From Lachnospiraceae bacterium (GTDB lineage: Bacteria; Bacillota; Clostridia; Lachnospirales; Lachnospiraceae): 64,000 nt of DNA. Under the pieces are notes generated by a model. The model saw nothing but the letters and a program-made list of their open reading frames with translations, searched no databases and was not told the origin of the DNA. Shown in pieces: positions 16,798 to 25,829 of this stretch; position 1 is the stretch's first letter; each line of letters opens with the position of its first letter. The translations under genes were made by a program, and so were the position numbers. The stretch is taken from positions 1 through 64,000 of the forward strand of contig JAILIS010000022.1 of assembly GCA_024695145.1 (NCBI GenBank), written 5' to 3'.

Positions 16798-18536
16798 TCC
16801 TTTTCCTTTCTGCGGTATATATGTCCGCATGTAACCGACAGTTTCGTCATATCATTGGCATCAATATACTCTTTCCAGTATTCGCCAAGCTCACCTTTAT
16901 TTGGTTCATGATCATCCTCAACATCTCCCGATGCATCATATGAACCGTACTCATCATCAAGAACAACTATTATATCGGGACGCAGATCAGGGTTGATGTC
17001 ATAGAACTTTTCAAGCTGACCGTCATCATACGCCGTTGTTCTCCATGTTGTGGGAAATCCGCAGCTCTGCGCCGCCTCAAGATAACCCCACGGGAGGATC
17101 TTCGAAAATATGATCCTACCGGCAGGATCATTGCAATACTCTTCTATAACGTCATAAACATCATTATACTGCGCAAGATGTTCATCCGTTGTGTACAGCC
17201 CCGCCGCAACACCCCTTGTGATGCGCTGCGTAAGTCTGTGAACCGGAGCGTCCCTGTAAACGTTCGTAAGCCGCAGCATGAAGGTTACAAGCAAGGTGAT
17301 GACAGCCAGTGCCATCAGCGCCCGCCCTCCTCTTACATCCGATGATGCGTGATCATGTATCGCACAGACTCCGGCGCTTGTTCCGAGCGCACATCCGATA
17401 GCGATAACATACAGAAAATCACTTGATGCAAAAGAGTATATCACAGAAACAAGTCCCGACGGTATCACAAACAACCAGAACAGTCTGTTGTTCTTCTTTT
17501 CGGAGACAAAGAACACAGGGATCATACATATAAAGAAAACCACCTGTATGTAACCGGTATGTCCGAAAGAAAGGTATGTCATAACCGCAAAGAGAACTGT
17601 GTCAAGAGCCGTAACGATCTCGCAGAACGGATAACGTTTAAGATATTTCTGAAATACGAATGATACGGCGATCAGTATATATGCCGCATACGTGACATAT
17701 ACTCCGAACACATCCGTAAGACACCTGTGCGGCTTTCTGATGTAGTATCCCCATGTATTGCTGTGTTCATTGTCCACAAGAGCCTCAGGCAGTGTCTCAA
17801 AAAGTGTTCTTAAGTCCGCACGGCTTATCATGAATACCGCAAATACCGCTGCAACAACTGCGACCCCGATCGTGGTATATACGGTTATATCAAACAGCTT
17901 AAGATCATCGGTTATCTTTTTTAGTCCTGAATTCCCCCCTGCAAACTTTGATATCAGAAGCACTGTGATCACTGCAAACATCACGATAACATATCCGATA
18001 ACGAACAGCGGCATGCTCTGAACCGAAAGTGCAAGAGATACTCCGGCCACGATAAGCTCCGCCTTGGATGACGTGTTCGCATAGTCATATATCAGTATAA
18101 GGGCAAGACCGAGAAACAGTTCCGACATCATGTAGTATGACAGCGTTGCGTTGTTCAGATGTGCATAGCACATGATAAAAAGCGAACATATAACCGCTAC
18201 CGGATCCGGGTATTCCTTCCTCAAAACGCGAAAGAAAACGAACGCCACCGCAGTGCAAAAAAGCAGATACAGCAGCCTGAAATACAGAACTATGCCGGCG
18301 TTTCCTCCTGTTATCAATACATATACCGCATAGAACGGGACCATTATAAGAGATGACATCTGGGTACGGAACCATTCGTCAACAAAAGGAACAGCTCCCC
18401 GATAGAAACGGTCGGCCGTCGAGATGTAGAAGCTCTCATCGGACCAGCAGAATCCGAGGAATGCTCTTACCAGCATGAAAAGAAAACATATAAGTATGCA
18501 TATATATGCGAGATTCTTTTTTATACGATCCATCAT
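16794..18536 (-). CDS. Polytopic membrane protein, probable GT-C glycosyltransferase
   Basis: 580 residues, with about 11-13 hydrophobic helices in the first 410 residues and a soluble, acidic C-terminal part. The first outer loop contains FCWSDESFYISTADRFYRG; an acidic pair after the first helix is the usual catalytic signature of GT-C transferases (ArnT, PMT, arabinosyltransferases). These take a sugar from a polyprenyl-phosphate carrier outside the membrane. Its neighbours (a GT2 that charges lipid, two SMR flippases) support this. No specific family is recognised, and a flippase or polymerase is an alternative. Confidence 0.65.
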   Translation of the reverse strand: MMDRIKKNLAYICILICFLFMLVRAFLGFCWSDESFYISTADRFYRGAVPFVDEWFRTQMSSLIMVPFYAVYVLITGGNAGIVLYFRLLYLLFCTAVAFVFFRVLRKEYPDPVAVICSLFIMCYAHLNNATLSYYMMSELFLGLALILIYDYANTSSKAELIVAGVSLALSVQSMPLFVIGYVIVMFAVITVLLISKFAGGNSGLKKITDDLKLFDITVYTTIGVAVVAAVFAVFMISRADLRTLFETLPEALVDNEHSNTWGYYIRKPHRCLTDVFGVYVTYAAYILIAVSFVFQKYLKRYPFCEIVTALDTVLFAVMTYLSFGHTGYIQVVFFICMIPVFFVSEKKNNRLFWLFVIPSGLVSVIYSFASSDFLYVIAIGCALGTSAGVCAIHDHASSDVRGGRALMALAVITLLVTFMLRLTNVYRDAPVHRLTQRITRGVAAGLYTTDEHLAQYNDVYDVIEEYCNDPAGRIIFSKILPWGYLEAAQSCGFPTTWRTTAYDDGQLEKFYDINPDLRPDIIVVLDDEYGSYDASGDVEDDHEPNKGELGEYWKEYIDANDMTKLSVTCGHIYRRKEKE

Positions 18537-18539
18537 CAG

Positions 18540-18878
18540 CTAAATTGCCACTATGATAACGCCGACTATAACAAGTGCCATGCCGGCAATCTTCTGCCGT
18601 GACACCTTCTCTTTAAGTATCAGATATCCCAAAATCGTTACAAAAACATATCCGGTCGACTCGAGCATGGCTCCGAGGGACAGCGGCACAACTTTGTAAC
18701 AGTACACCGTGATAAGGGTTGCGGCAAAAAATATAAAATACGCCGCTATGACTTTCACATTCAGATATTCATAGATCCACGAGCGGTAAGTCCCCCGTGC
18801 CGCGATCTTTAAAAGTATCTGGGAAAACGCCGAGATAAGAGACGCCGATATGAAGATAAGGATATATGTCGTCATCAT
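18540..18878 (-). CDS. Small EamA/SMR-type four-helix transporter (half-size)
   Basis: 112 residues from the ATG at 18878, which overlaps the preceding GT2 stop by 4 bases. Four hydrophobic helices; the EAM/SMR pattern is seen in ASLISAFSQILLKIAA and VFVTILGYLILKEKVSRQKIAGMALVIVGVIIV. Half-size members such as ArnE/ArnF pair to flip polyprenyl-phosphate-sugars. A second half-size gene (23860-24258) is in the same operon, so a heterodimer is likely. Confidence 0.8.
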   Translation of the reverse strand: MMTTYILIFISASLISAFSQILLKIAARGTYRSWIYEYLNVKVIAAYFIFFAATLITVYCYKVVPLSLGAMLESTGYVFVTILGYLILKEKVSRQKIAGMALVIVGVIIVAI

Positions 18879-19810
18879 TTTTCGGATCTCGCCTCTTCTA
18901 TACTGTCCACGATAAATACGGGCCTGTTCCTGGTGGCATCCAGTGTTCGCCAAAGATACTCACCGAGCACTCCCAGCATCAGAAGTATCATTCCCGCCGA
19001 AAAGAGCACCAGACACATGAGTGTGGACCACCCTCTTACAGGAGTTCCGATCGCAAAGAATTCTATCAGTACTTCTATAATCCAGACAAACGACAGGATC
19101 GCCATGGCAAATCCCACGCCGGACATGAACTTGATGGGGAAATATGAGAAGCTCATCATCGAGTCAACCACAAGCTTGAACTTCTTGGAAAAAGTCCAAC
19201 GGGACTGTCCCACTTCACGATCTTTCCTGTGAAAATAAACATTGTCCGATTTAAATCCCATCCACAATACCTGGAGTGAAAGCGATGAATTCTTCTCGTC
19301 AAGCCGCATCAGGACTTCTATCGCCTGCCGGTCAAGCAGATAACAGTCGAATCCGCCCTTGGGCATTTTGCTGTCTATGGTCTTGCGCACTATGGAATAA
19401 TAGAGGTTTGCAAAGAATTTCTTGACTGCCGGTTCGTCTCTTTCTTCCCGGACTGCCAGTACAACCTTATTCCCCTCTTTCCACTTATCATACATCCGTA
19501 CGATCAGTTCCGAATCTTCCTGAAGATCTGCCTGTTTAGTGACTGCGCAGTCACCGGTGCAGTTTGAAAGCCCCGCAAGTATAGCCGCATGTTCTCCGAA
19601 ATTGCGTGACAGTTTCACAAGCTTTACGTTTTCATCGATATCCCTGATATGGTTCATAACCTCCCAGGACTCATCTCCTGAGCCGTCGTCAACCATCACT
19701 ATCTCATAATCTCCAAGCGTGGTTAATATCTTCTCCTTCATATCTTCATACAGAAGCATCAGGGTGTCGGCATTGTAATACACCGGGATTATAATGGAAA
19801 TCTTACTCAT
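18875..19810 (-). CDS. GT2 polyprenyl-phosphate glycosyltransferase (ArnC/GtrB-like)
   Basis: 311 residues. The N-terminal GT2 domain (SIIIPVYYNADTL, EIVMVDDGSGD, the LSRNFGEHAAILAGL segment, QADLQEDSELI) is followed by an amphipathic stretch and two membrane helices at about 230-295 ending GEYLWRTLDATRNRPVF. This plan is that of ArnC, GtrB and DPM-like enzymes, which attach a sugar to undecaprenyl phosphate at the inner face of the membrane. It overlaps both neighbours. The donor sugar is unknown, possibly the amino sugar made by the DegT enzyme. Confidence 0.9.
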   Translation of the reverse strand: MSKISIIIPVYYNADTLMLLYEDMKEKILTTLGDYEIVMVDDGSGDESWEVMNHIRDIDENVKLVKLSRNFGEHAAILAGLSNCTGDCAVTKQADLQEDSELIVRMYDKWKEGNKVVLAVREERDEPAVKKFFANLYYSIVRKTIDSKMPKGGFDCYLLDRQAIEVLMRLDEKNSSLSLQVLWMGFKSDNVYFHRKDREVGQSRWTFSKKFKLVVDSMMSFSYFPIKFMSGVGFAMAILSFVWIIEVLIEFFAIGTPVRGWSTLMCLVLFSAGMILLMLGVLGEYLWRTLDATRNRPVFIVDSIEEARSEK

Positions 19811-21626
19811 TTTCTGCGCCTTTCAGGTAATCCTTTACCGATTCGTATTCCACGCTGTCAAGGAACGGGAACATATCATCATTTGCCGCGGACGTGATCG
19901 TACCGTCCTCATGTATTTTAGAGGAAAGCTTCGGCTCAAAATTCTGCTCCTCGTCGACCACCGCTTCGATGATCACGCAGCCGTTCATGTCAAGAGCTTC
20001 CGATATCCTCTCATCCATATCTGCTTCACTGTCCACTCTGACATACGGGATATCAAAAGCATAGGCGATCTTTGAAAAATCAGGGAACGATATTCCGTTA
20101 CCGTCACATACGCCTATGAGCGGCCGACCCGCAAAAAGGTTCTTCTGTGTCTGTCTGATGGAATGATACCCGTTATTGTTCAGTATGACGATCTTGATGT
20201 TAAGCCCGTTATACTTTACGGTCTGAAGCTCCTGTAAGTTCATCATGAAACTTCCGTCACCGTCAACGCATATGACACGCTCCGGCTTTCTTGCAACAGC
20301 GGCACCGATCGCCGCACAGAAGCCGTAGCCCATCGCAGCACATCCGGAGTTGGTGAACAGTCTCTGGTCACTCTTGATGACTGCCGTCTGGAATCCTATA
20401 ACGCAGGCTCCTCCGTTTCCGGTTACAGTAACGTCTCCCTCCGAGAGCCTGTTGAACAGTCCTTCCATGAACACATACGGATTGAGCTTCGGTGTGTTTT
20501 TATACTTTTCACATACAGCGGGATATCTGCCGTTAATATCCTTTGCCCGGAACAGCCATGAGGAATGTATATCTTTATCATAGCCGTTTCCTTCAACGAA
20601 TTTTGTGATAGATACCATCACATCCTTTACATCGGCGTTGATACCCATATCAACATCTACCGTAGGCTTGTGAAGTTCGTTTTCATCTATATCCACAACG
20701 ATCTTATACGCATCTTTGGCAAACTCATGATCGTTATAGCTTATCATCCTTATGTTCATTCTGCAGCCGAGTACAAGAAGGAGATCGGCCGACTGGGCGA
20801 TAAAGTTTCCTCCCCGCAGTCCCACCGTACCGGGCTTGCCGCAAAAGAGCGGATGATCCGTCCTCATAACGTCATGCGCATTCCATGCGGTAAGAACAGG
20901 TATGCCGAGTGATTCGGCGCATTGAAGAAACTCTTTCCTGGCACCGGCAACGTTTATTCCGGTTCCCGCAAGGATCACGGGACGTGCTGCCGACCTGATC
21001 CTGTCGACGATCTGCGCCGTCAGGCTCTCGTCATAGACGGGATTTTCCGATGCCTCTTCCGCTCCCGGCACAAATCCTTCAAGATCATCCGACTCGACCG
21101 TTGCCGACTGTATATCAAGCGGTATATCGATCCACACAGGCCCCTTGCGTCCGCTGTGGCACAGATACCAGGCCTTCTCCATATGATAGCGTATACTGTT
21201 GCCGTCGGTTACCATTACGGCATATTTCGTCATGTTACGGACCGAATCAACGATCTGGAACTCCTGATCTCCGAGCTGCCGGAGCGGTGCACCGGTATAT
21301 GTCGTTGTTGTCATACGCTTGACCTGACCGGATACAACGAACATCGGGATAGAATCCTGCCACGCACCTACTACGCCGGTGATCGCATTTGTCCCTCCCG
21401 GTCCGCTCGTCACGCACACCGGGGCGACTTTTCCCGTCAGTCTCGCATATCCCTCAGCCGCAATGGCGCATGCCTGCTCATGATGATTATATGTGCATCT
21501 GATCCCCTGTCTGTGCCCTATGGCATCGTCAAGATGCATGGCTCCGCCGCCCGTTATCATAAAAACGTCGGTCACTCCATGATCTGCGAAAAAATCAGCT
21601 ACATAATCAGCAACTCTTATCTTCAT
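19803..21626 (-). CDS. TPP-dependent enzyme, acetolactate synthase-like
   Basis: 607 residues with the three domains of the acetolactate synthase/decarboxylase superfamily. The cofactor-activating glutamate is in YNHHEQACAIAAEGYAR (about residue 50), and the TPP/Mg motif is VDGDGSFMMNLQELQTV ending in NNNGY. The order of genes (aldolase, HAD, TPP enzyme, GT2) makes a housekeeping acetolactate synthase unlikely: no ilvN, ilvC or ilvD is nearby. TPP enzymes in surface-glycan loci can add a two-carbon unit to a keto sugar (as YerE does) or decarboxylate a 2-oxo acid. The exact reaction cannot be read from sequence. Confidence 0.85.
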   Translation of the reverse strand: MKIRVADYVADFFADHGVTDVFMITGGGAMHLDDAIGHRQGIRCTYNHHEQACAIAAEGYARLTGKVAPVCVTSGPGGTNAITGVVGAWQDSIPMFVVSGQVKRMTTTTYTGAPLRQLGDQEFQIVDSVRNMTKYAVMVTDGNSIRYHMEKAWYLCHSGRKGPVWIDIPLDIQSATVESDDLEGFVPGAEEASENPVYDESLTAQIVDRIRSAARPVILAGTGINVAGARKEFLQCAESLGIPVLTAWNAHDVMRTDHPLFCGKPGTVGLRGGNFIAQSADLLLVLGCRMNIRMISYNDHEFAKDAYKIVVDIDENELHKPTVDVDMGINADVKDVMVSITKFVEGNGYDKDIHSSWLFRAKDINGRYPAVCEKYKNTPKLNPYVFMEGLFNRLSEGDVTVTGNGGACVIGFQTAVIKSDQRLFTNSGCAAMGYGFCAAIGAAVARKPERVICVDGDGSFMMNLQELQTVKYNGLNIKIVILNNNGYHSIRQTQKNLFAGRPLIGVCDGNGISFPDFSKIAYAFDIPYVRVDSEADMDERISEALDMNGCVIIEAVVDEEQNFEPKLSSKIHEDGTITSAANDDMFPFLDSVEYESVKDYLKGAENE

Positions 21627-22276
21627 AGTATTATCCTTACGATATCCTTTGCGATTGATGCGATCCCGACATTCGGATACTTGGCAGCATCATCGGCATC
21701 CCTGAATCCGAAGCCGTACGTTACCGCGATAAAAGGCATGTTTATCCCTGCGGCTCCCAAAGCATCATTGTCGCTGTCCCCTATCATGACTGCCCTCAGG
21801 CGGTCGGAAACACCGAGATACTTTAAAGCATTCTCTATAATATCACTTTTGGTGAATTTCCCTTCAAAATCGGCTCCGCACATACAGTCGCAGATCCTGT
21901 CAAACCCGAAATGCGTAAGTATCTTTTCGGCATAGTCCTGCCGTTTGTATGTGGCAACGGCACATCTGACTCCCGCATCCCTTAAGCAGCTGACGGCATC
22001 AAATATCCCGTCATACGGCGCCGCAAGAAACAGATCCTCATCCTTGTATCTGTTCCTGAACATATCTGCCGCGGCATCGGCATCCTTTTGCTCCATGCCG
22101 AATACTCTTGCAAAGCTTTTCTGCATGGGCGGTCCTATGAATGACCTCATCACTTCTTCGGAAACTTTCGGAAGTCCGAGAGTCTTTATGACATATCCGA
22201 CTGAACTTTTGATGCCTTCTGCCGTATCAAGCAGCGTTCCGTCAAGATCGAACACGGCCGCATCATAATGTCTCAT
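21623..22276 (-). CDS. HAD-family hydrolase (phosphoglycolate phosphatase-like)
   Basis: 217 residues from the ATG at 22276 (GGAG 7 bases upstream), overlapping the aldolase gene. Catalytic motif I is FDLDGTLLDT near the start, the motif II threonine is in CAVATYKRQ, and motif IV is VMIGDSDNDALGA. A helical cap between motifs I and II marks it as a class I HAD phosphatase. It probably removes phosphate from a pathway intermediate or recycles a toxic by-product. It overlaps the TPP gene by ATGA. Confidence 0.87.
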   Translation of the reverse strand: MRHYDAAVFDLDGTLLDTAEGIKSSVGYVIKTLGLPKVSEEVMRSFIGPPMQKSFARVFGMEQKDADAAADMFRNRYKDEDLFLAAPYDGIFDAVSCLRDAGVRCAVATYKRQDYAEKILTHFGFDRICDCMCGADFEGKFTKSDIIENALKYLGVSDRLRAVMIGDSDNDALGAAGINMPFIAVTYGFGFRDADDAAKYPNVGIASIAKDIVRIIL

Positions 22277-23870
22277 AGATGCTCTCCGTAACAAATACAG
22301 GCTCGACGGGAAGTTCAAGTTTTCGTATGCCTTTTATGGTATCCTCGTTGATGTTGTTGGCTTCCTCGCTGCTGTATGAGTATTCCATATTCGGATTGAT
22401 ATAGTTCGAGACCGCAGTCTCACTGTATCCGTCAAATCCGGCAAGTCCTATCGAAGCCACGCCTATCCTCTTAAGGAAACGCAGCAGCATGATCAGGGGA
22501 TTATCCGGCATAAGCGCTTCCTCATCGAGCAGCGCACTGTAGTTTAACGTATAGTCAAATTCTCCGAGAGTCCTGGTGATGTTGGATGTGGCGATCAGCC
22601 TGGACTTTTTCTTCTGTTCCGAAAGAGCCGAACACAGCTGAACGTAACGCTTGGCATTACTCATGAAGACATAGTCCGTATCATAACCGGTCGGGATATA
22701 ATTGATGGAGATGATCACGCATTCCTTTGAGGCAAGGTATGCTTCGACTCTGTCCCGCTGAGCATAGATGTTCTTTCCGGGTCCCATCAGTACAACATTC
22801 CTTCCCGAAAGATCCGACATAAGATCGGTTACCGATTCGGAATCCGCACAGAATCTCTTCTGATAATCAAAGTACATTTCCTTTATATATTCCCTGTCAT
22901 ACAGGAGCTTCTTCTCTTCTTTCAAAGATCCAAGTATCTCATTGATGGACTTGACGGAAAGCTTGCCCTGATCCATCAGATAATTGACGTAATTGGGATG
23001 GCAGTCCTGTGAGGCTGACAGGAAGAACTTAAACGAATATCCCCACTCAACCTTCCGGTACAGTTCGAGCATCGTGACTTCGATGGCCTCAAGTATCTGG
23101 CTGTTATGATAATTCGTTCCGTGATAATCGTTCATATGCATAACGAGAAGCTCGATCGGTGTATTGCCGGCACTCTTGCCCATGCCGTAAAGCGTTCCGT
23201 CGACGATCAGAAGTCTGTCCTTCGGAGGATCATCCACAAGCTCGATACAGTTGGCATATGCCAGCTGGAAATTGTTATGCGCGTGATATCCTATGCCTAT
23301 GGATCTTTTCAGATGACTGCACGCAAAATCAAAATAATGCCGCAGCTGTCCTTTATGAAGCAGCCCGTATGTATCAACAAGAGAAAAAGCATACGGTTCA
23401 AGATCGTTCACAAGATCTATGAGCCTGGCAAGTTCATCATCATTGTAACTGGTGATGGACACCGCCTGGGCAAACACACTGTAGCCCTTTTCCTTGACCT
23501 TACGGCAAAAATCGATCGCCTCATGCATTCTCTGCTTTTTGAAGATGACCCTTATACCGTCAAGATAAGAATCCTTCGCATCTTCAAGTCTGTCTATCGA
23601 GCATGTTCCGTAGTCTATCATGCCGACGATCATCGATCTTCCCTTGTCAAGTTTACCGTATATCTTCCAGGCGCTTTTCGTATCCGGAAAGATAGTCCTG
23701 TTCTCGTCAAAAGGTCGTCTGTCGTCTATGAATCCGACCTCGATGATATCGATCTGTGAACTGATGAGTCTCTCATATATATTTACTATATTGCTCTTTC
23801 CAAACTCCCAGTCATTAAGGTATCCGCCGTCACGAAGGGTACAGTCGAGCAGTTTTATCTCATTTCCCAT
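22263..23870 (-). CDS. HMGL-like aldolase with extra C-terminal domain
   Basis: 535 residues from the ATG at 23870 (GGAGG 9 bases upstream; overlaps the previous gene by 11 bases). The TIM-barrel aldolase/acyltransferase of the HMG-CoA lyase superfamily has LLDCTLRDGGYLNDWEFG at the start and the metal-binding GYHAHNNFQLAYAN. Relatives include 4-hydroxy-2-oxovalerate aldolase and 2-isopropylmalate synthase. Residues about 330-535 form a second domain (VVLMGPGKNIY, ISINYIPTGYDTDYVFMSN) that I do not recognise but which looks Rossmann-like. In surface-glycan loci such proteins are called aldolase catalytic domain-containing; the substrate is not known. Confidence 0.8.
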   Translation of the reverse strand: MGNEIKLLDCTLRDGGYLNDWEFGKSNIVNIYERLISSQIDIIEVGFIDDRRPFDENRTIFPDTKSAWKIYGKLDKGRSMIVGMIDYGTCSIDRLEDAKDSYLDGIRVIFKKQRMHEAIDFCRKVKEKGYSVFAQAVSITSYNDDELARLIDLVNDLEPYAFSLVDTYGLLHKGQLRHYFDFACSHLKRSIGIGYHAHNNFQLAYANCIELVDDPPKDRLLIVDGTLYGMGKSAGNTPIELLVMHMNDYHGTNYHNSQILEAIEVTMLELYRKVEWGYSFKFFLSASQDCHPNYVNYLMDQGKLSVKSINEILGSLKEEKKLLYDREYIKEMYFDYQKRFCADSESVTDLMSDLSGRNVVLMGPGKNIYAQRDRVEAYLASKECVIISINYIPTGYDTDYVFMSNAKRYVQLCSALSEQKKKSRLIATSNITRTLGEFDYTLNYSALLDEEALMPDNPLIMLLRFLKRIGVASIGLAGFDGYSETAVSNYINPNMEYSYSSEEANNINEDTIKGIRKLELPVEPVFVTESIYETL

Positions 23871-24258
23871 CTTCATTATCCTCCCCGTCCTTTGAAAGGG
23901 CGGCTGTTTCATCTGCAGCATCCGCTGTGACTATCAACACGATACCGGCGATGATCACACATGCACCGAGAAGTTTTTTTACGGATATCTCCTCGGAAAA
24001 TATAAGATAGCCCCACACGATCCCCCATACAACGGTCACGCCTTTATTGGCGTATGCAGTGATAAGAGGCATGTGCTTTATTACCTGCTGCCAGAAAAAA
24101 GCATATATGAACAGGCCCGCAAGCACTATCCCGTAGAACAATATGAACTTCGGCGACAGGAACTCTTCTCCCGCCGCAAACTTTGATGCGATACCGGTAA
24201 CGGAATAAAGCGCAAGTATGAGATGCAGCAGGATCATGTATTTATATTTGGTCTTCAT
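23860..24258 (-). CDS. Small EamA/SMR-type four-helix transporter (half-size)
   Basis: 132 residues from the ATG at 24258 (GGAG 8 bases upstream). Four hydrophobic helices with the EamA-like WGIVWGYLIFSEEISVKKLLGACVIIAGIVLIV at the end and a charged tail. It is too short for a ten-helix EamA exporter, so it should pair with another half, most simply the one at 18540-18878. ArnE/ArnF-like flipping of a lipid-linked sugar fits the neighbours. It overlaps the HAD gene before it and the aldolase gene after it. Confidence 0.8.
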   Translation of the reverse strand: MKTKYKYMILLHLILALYSVTGIASKFAAGEEFLSPKFILFYGIVLAGLFIYAFFWQQVIKHMPLITAYANKGVTVVWGIVWGYLIFSEEISVKKLLGACVIIAGIVLIVTADAADETAALSKDGEDNEDGK

Positions 24259-24889
24259 AAGGTTTTCTCCTGTTGACTTTGCGCTCAAGAATGATATGAT
24301 CTGCGCCTGCCGCTTCAGCGCATTTTCCGTCCTTCTCCATACGGTCTCCGATCATGAGTACGTCCTCCGCGGATATCCCGAAATCAGCCATAACAGTGAT
24401 CAGCCCTTTTGGGGAAGGTTTCAGCTCGTCGATCCTTGCATCATCAGGGCCATACTGCCTGTCAACACTGATACCGAGGGCTTTGAGCTTATCTTCGGTC
24501 GGGTAATCGGAAAGAACGGCCACCTTTTTTCCGGCTTTACGAAGCTTCTCGATCCATGAGGCAAGAGCGTCATCCCTTGTCTTTGGAAGAGCCGTCAAAG
24601 GAGCATCGTATATCCACTTTCTGACCGTCTGTAAAACCTTTTCCTCTCTGGTGTTCGTCTCTTCTGCCACTTTTTTGATGATATCGGCTTCAGATGCATT
24701 CTCTGTCCATTTGTCTTTCGTCTTTCTGAAATGCTGCAGAACGAACAGTTCACCGGCAAGATACGGGTGAAGCCCGTAATAAAGGGCCAGGCGGAATGCC
24801 ATTATGCGGCGCAGCCGCGGCTGGTCATACAACGTCCCGTCAAGGTCGAAAACATACAGGCTGTAATCATTGATCGCTTTTCTCATCAT
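24242..24889 (-). CDS. HAD-family hydrolase
   Basis: 215 residues if begun at the ATG at 24889; an ATG at 24910 that overlaps the ubiA stop is also possible, and neither has a strong ribosome site. Motif I is YVFDLDGTLYDQ, motif II KVAVLSDYPTEDKL and motif IV VLMIGDRMEKDGKCAE, with a small helical cap between. Next to a DPPR-synthase-like UbiA enzyme it may remove the 5-phosphate from polyprenyl-phospho-phosphoribose, as the phosphatase of the mycobacterial arabinan pathway does; this is inference. Confidence 0.8.
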   Translation of the reverse strand: MMRKAINDYSLYVFDLDGTLYDQPRLRRIMAFRLALYYGLHPYLAGELFVLQHFRKTKDKWTENASEADIIKKVAEETNTREEKVLQTVRKWIYDAPLTALPKTRDDALASWIEKLRKAGKKVAVLSDYPTEDKLKALGISVDRQYGPDDARIDELKPSPKGLITVMADFGISAEDVLMIGDRMEKDGKCAEAAGADHIILERKVNRRKPYEDQI

Positions 24890-24902
24890 CCGCCCGCCGT
24901 TA

Positions 24903-25829
24903 TCACACATCAAACAATGTGGGGTTAACCCAGTATGACGGCATCGGTATATCAATGACAGTTAGCAGCAGAAGGATGATAACAAGCACCGCTATATATA
25001 TGAGGAGCGATTTTTCCTTGTACAGCTTTTCTGGCTTTTGAACCGCGCTGTCGGGCTTGAAAGCGATATACAGATAAAAGCAGAACAGTCCGAACACAAA
25101 CGGCATTGCGATTATGTAAGACATTCTGTATTTGATCATAAATATGCCGATAAAAAATGTGGCACACATGGCATAGAAAAAAGACGACACGAGAAGGCTC
25201 GTCTCGGTGTAATGAGCAAAGCTCTTTCTGTAGAGCCCCGCTACCGAGGGGTCGCCGATCATCCTGTATTCGGCAAATCTTTTCGTTGCCATGAGGAATG
25301 CACCCGCAAACCAGTAACCGATCAGTATACTGATGGGCGGCTGGAAGTCCTGTGTGATGATGAACCACCCCAGGAGCAGTCTTATCATATTGTTGATCGA
25401 CTCTGACAGCACATCAAGGTAAGGGATGTCCTTGGTCCTGATCGGCTTGACATTGTAGAGCACCCCCATGATAAGAAGCCATATCTCCATGTACAGGAAT
25501 ACTCTTCCGACAAAGAGCGACAAAATGACACCGAGTATTATCAGGGCCGCGTATTCGATGAGAACGTAAGAAAGCTTCATGTTTTCGGATACTACCGGTC
25601 TGTACTTTTTGGTCGGATGGAACTTGTCAAATTCCGCATCAAGCCATTCGTTGATCACGTAGTTGGCAGAAGCTATAAAGCAGGTCGCCAAAAATCCGCA
25701 GATAAATCTTATTATCACATCCGGTGTAAAGGTAAAATCCGTCAAAAGGATTGCTATCGCAATACCGGGAATGATGAACGCGTTCTTGACCCAGTGATCC
25801 GGGCGCGCGATCTTAATATAATTCTTCAT
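24903..25829 (-). CDS. UbiA-family prenyltransferase, DPPR-synthase-like
   Basis: 308 residues, about eight to nine membrane helices. The first aspartate-rich motif reads NEWLDAEFDKFHPTKKYRPV, closely resembling decaprenyl-phosphate 5-phosphoribosyltransferase (N-D-x-x-D-x-E-x-D-x-x-HPTKR-RP) rather than quinone or heme enzymes. The second motif region (DIPYLDVLSESINNMIRLLLGW) also fits. The predicted reaction is transfer of phosphoribose from PRPP to a polyprenyl phosphate at the membrane. Its start overlaps the rpe stop by ATGA, tying it to pentose-phosphate metabolism. It is the first gene of the glycan block. Confidence 0.85.
   Translation of the reverse strand: MKNYIKIARPDHWVKNAFIIPGIAIAILLTDFTFTPDVIIRFICGFLATCFIASANYVINEWLDAEFDKFHPTKKYRPVVSENMKLSYVLIEYAALIILGVILSLFVGRVFLYMEIWLLIMGVLYNVKPIRTKDIPYLDVLSESINNMIRLLLGWFIITQDFQPPISILIGYWFAGAFLMATKRFAEYRMIGDPSVAGLYRKSFAHYTETSLLVSSFFYAMCATFFIGIFMIKYRMSYIIAMPFVFGLFCFYLYIAFKPDSAVQKPEKLYKEKSLLIYIAVLVIILLLLTVIDIPMPSYWVNPTLFDV

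Noticed and set aside
20922..21935. 337-codon plus-strand open frame opposite the TPP and HAD genes
   Set aside because: Antisense to conserved active-site regions of both genes and rich in Arg/His/Cys, as expected of a shadow frame.
24242..24955. HAD gene starting at 24955
   Set aside because: That start lies well inside ubiA and adds 22 residues unlike any HAD N-terminus; a start at 24889 or 24910 is more likely.
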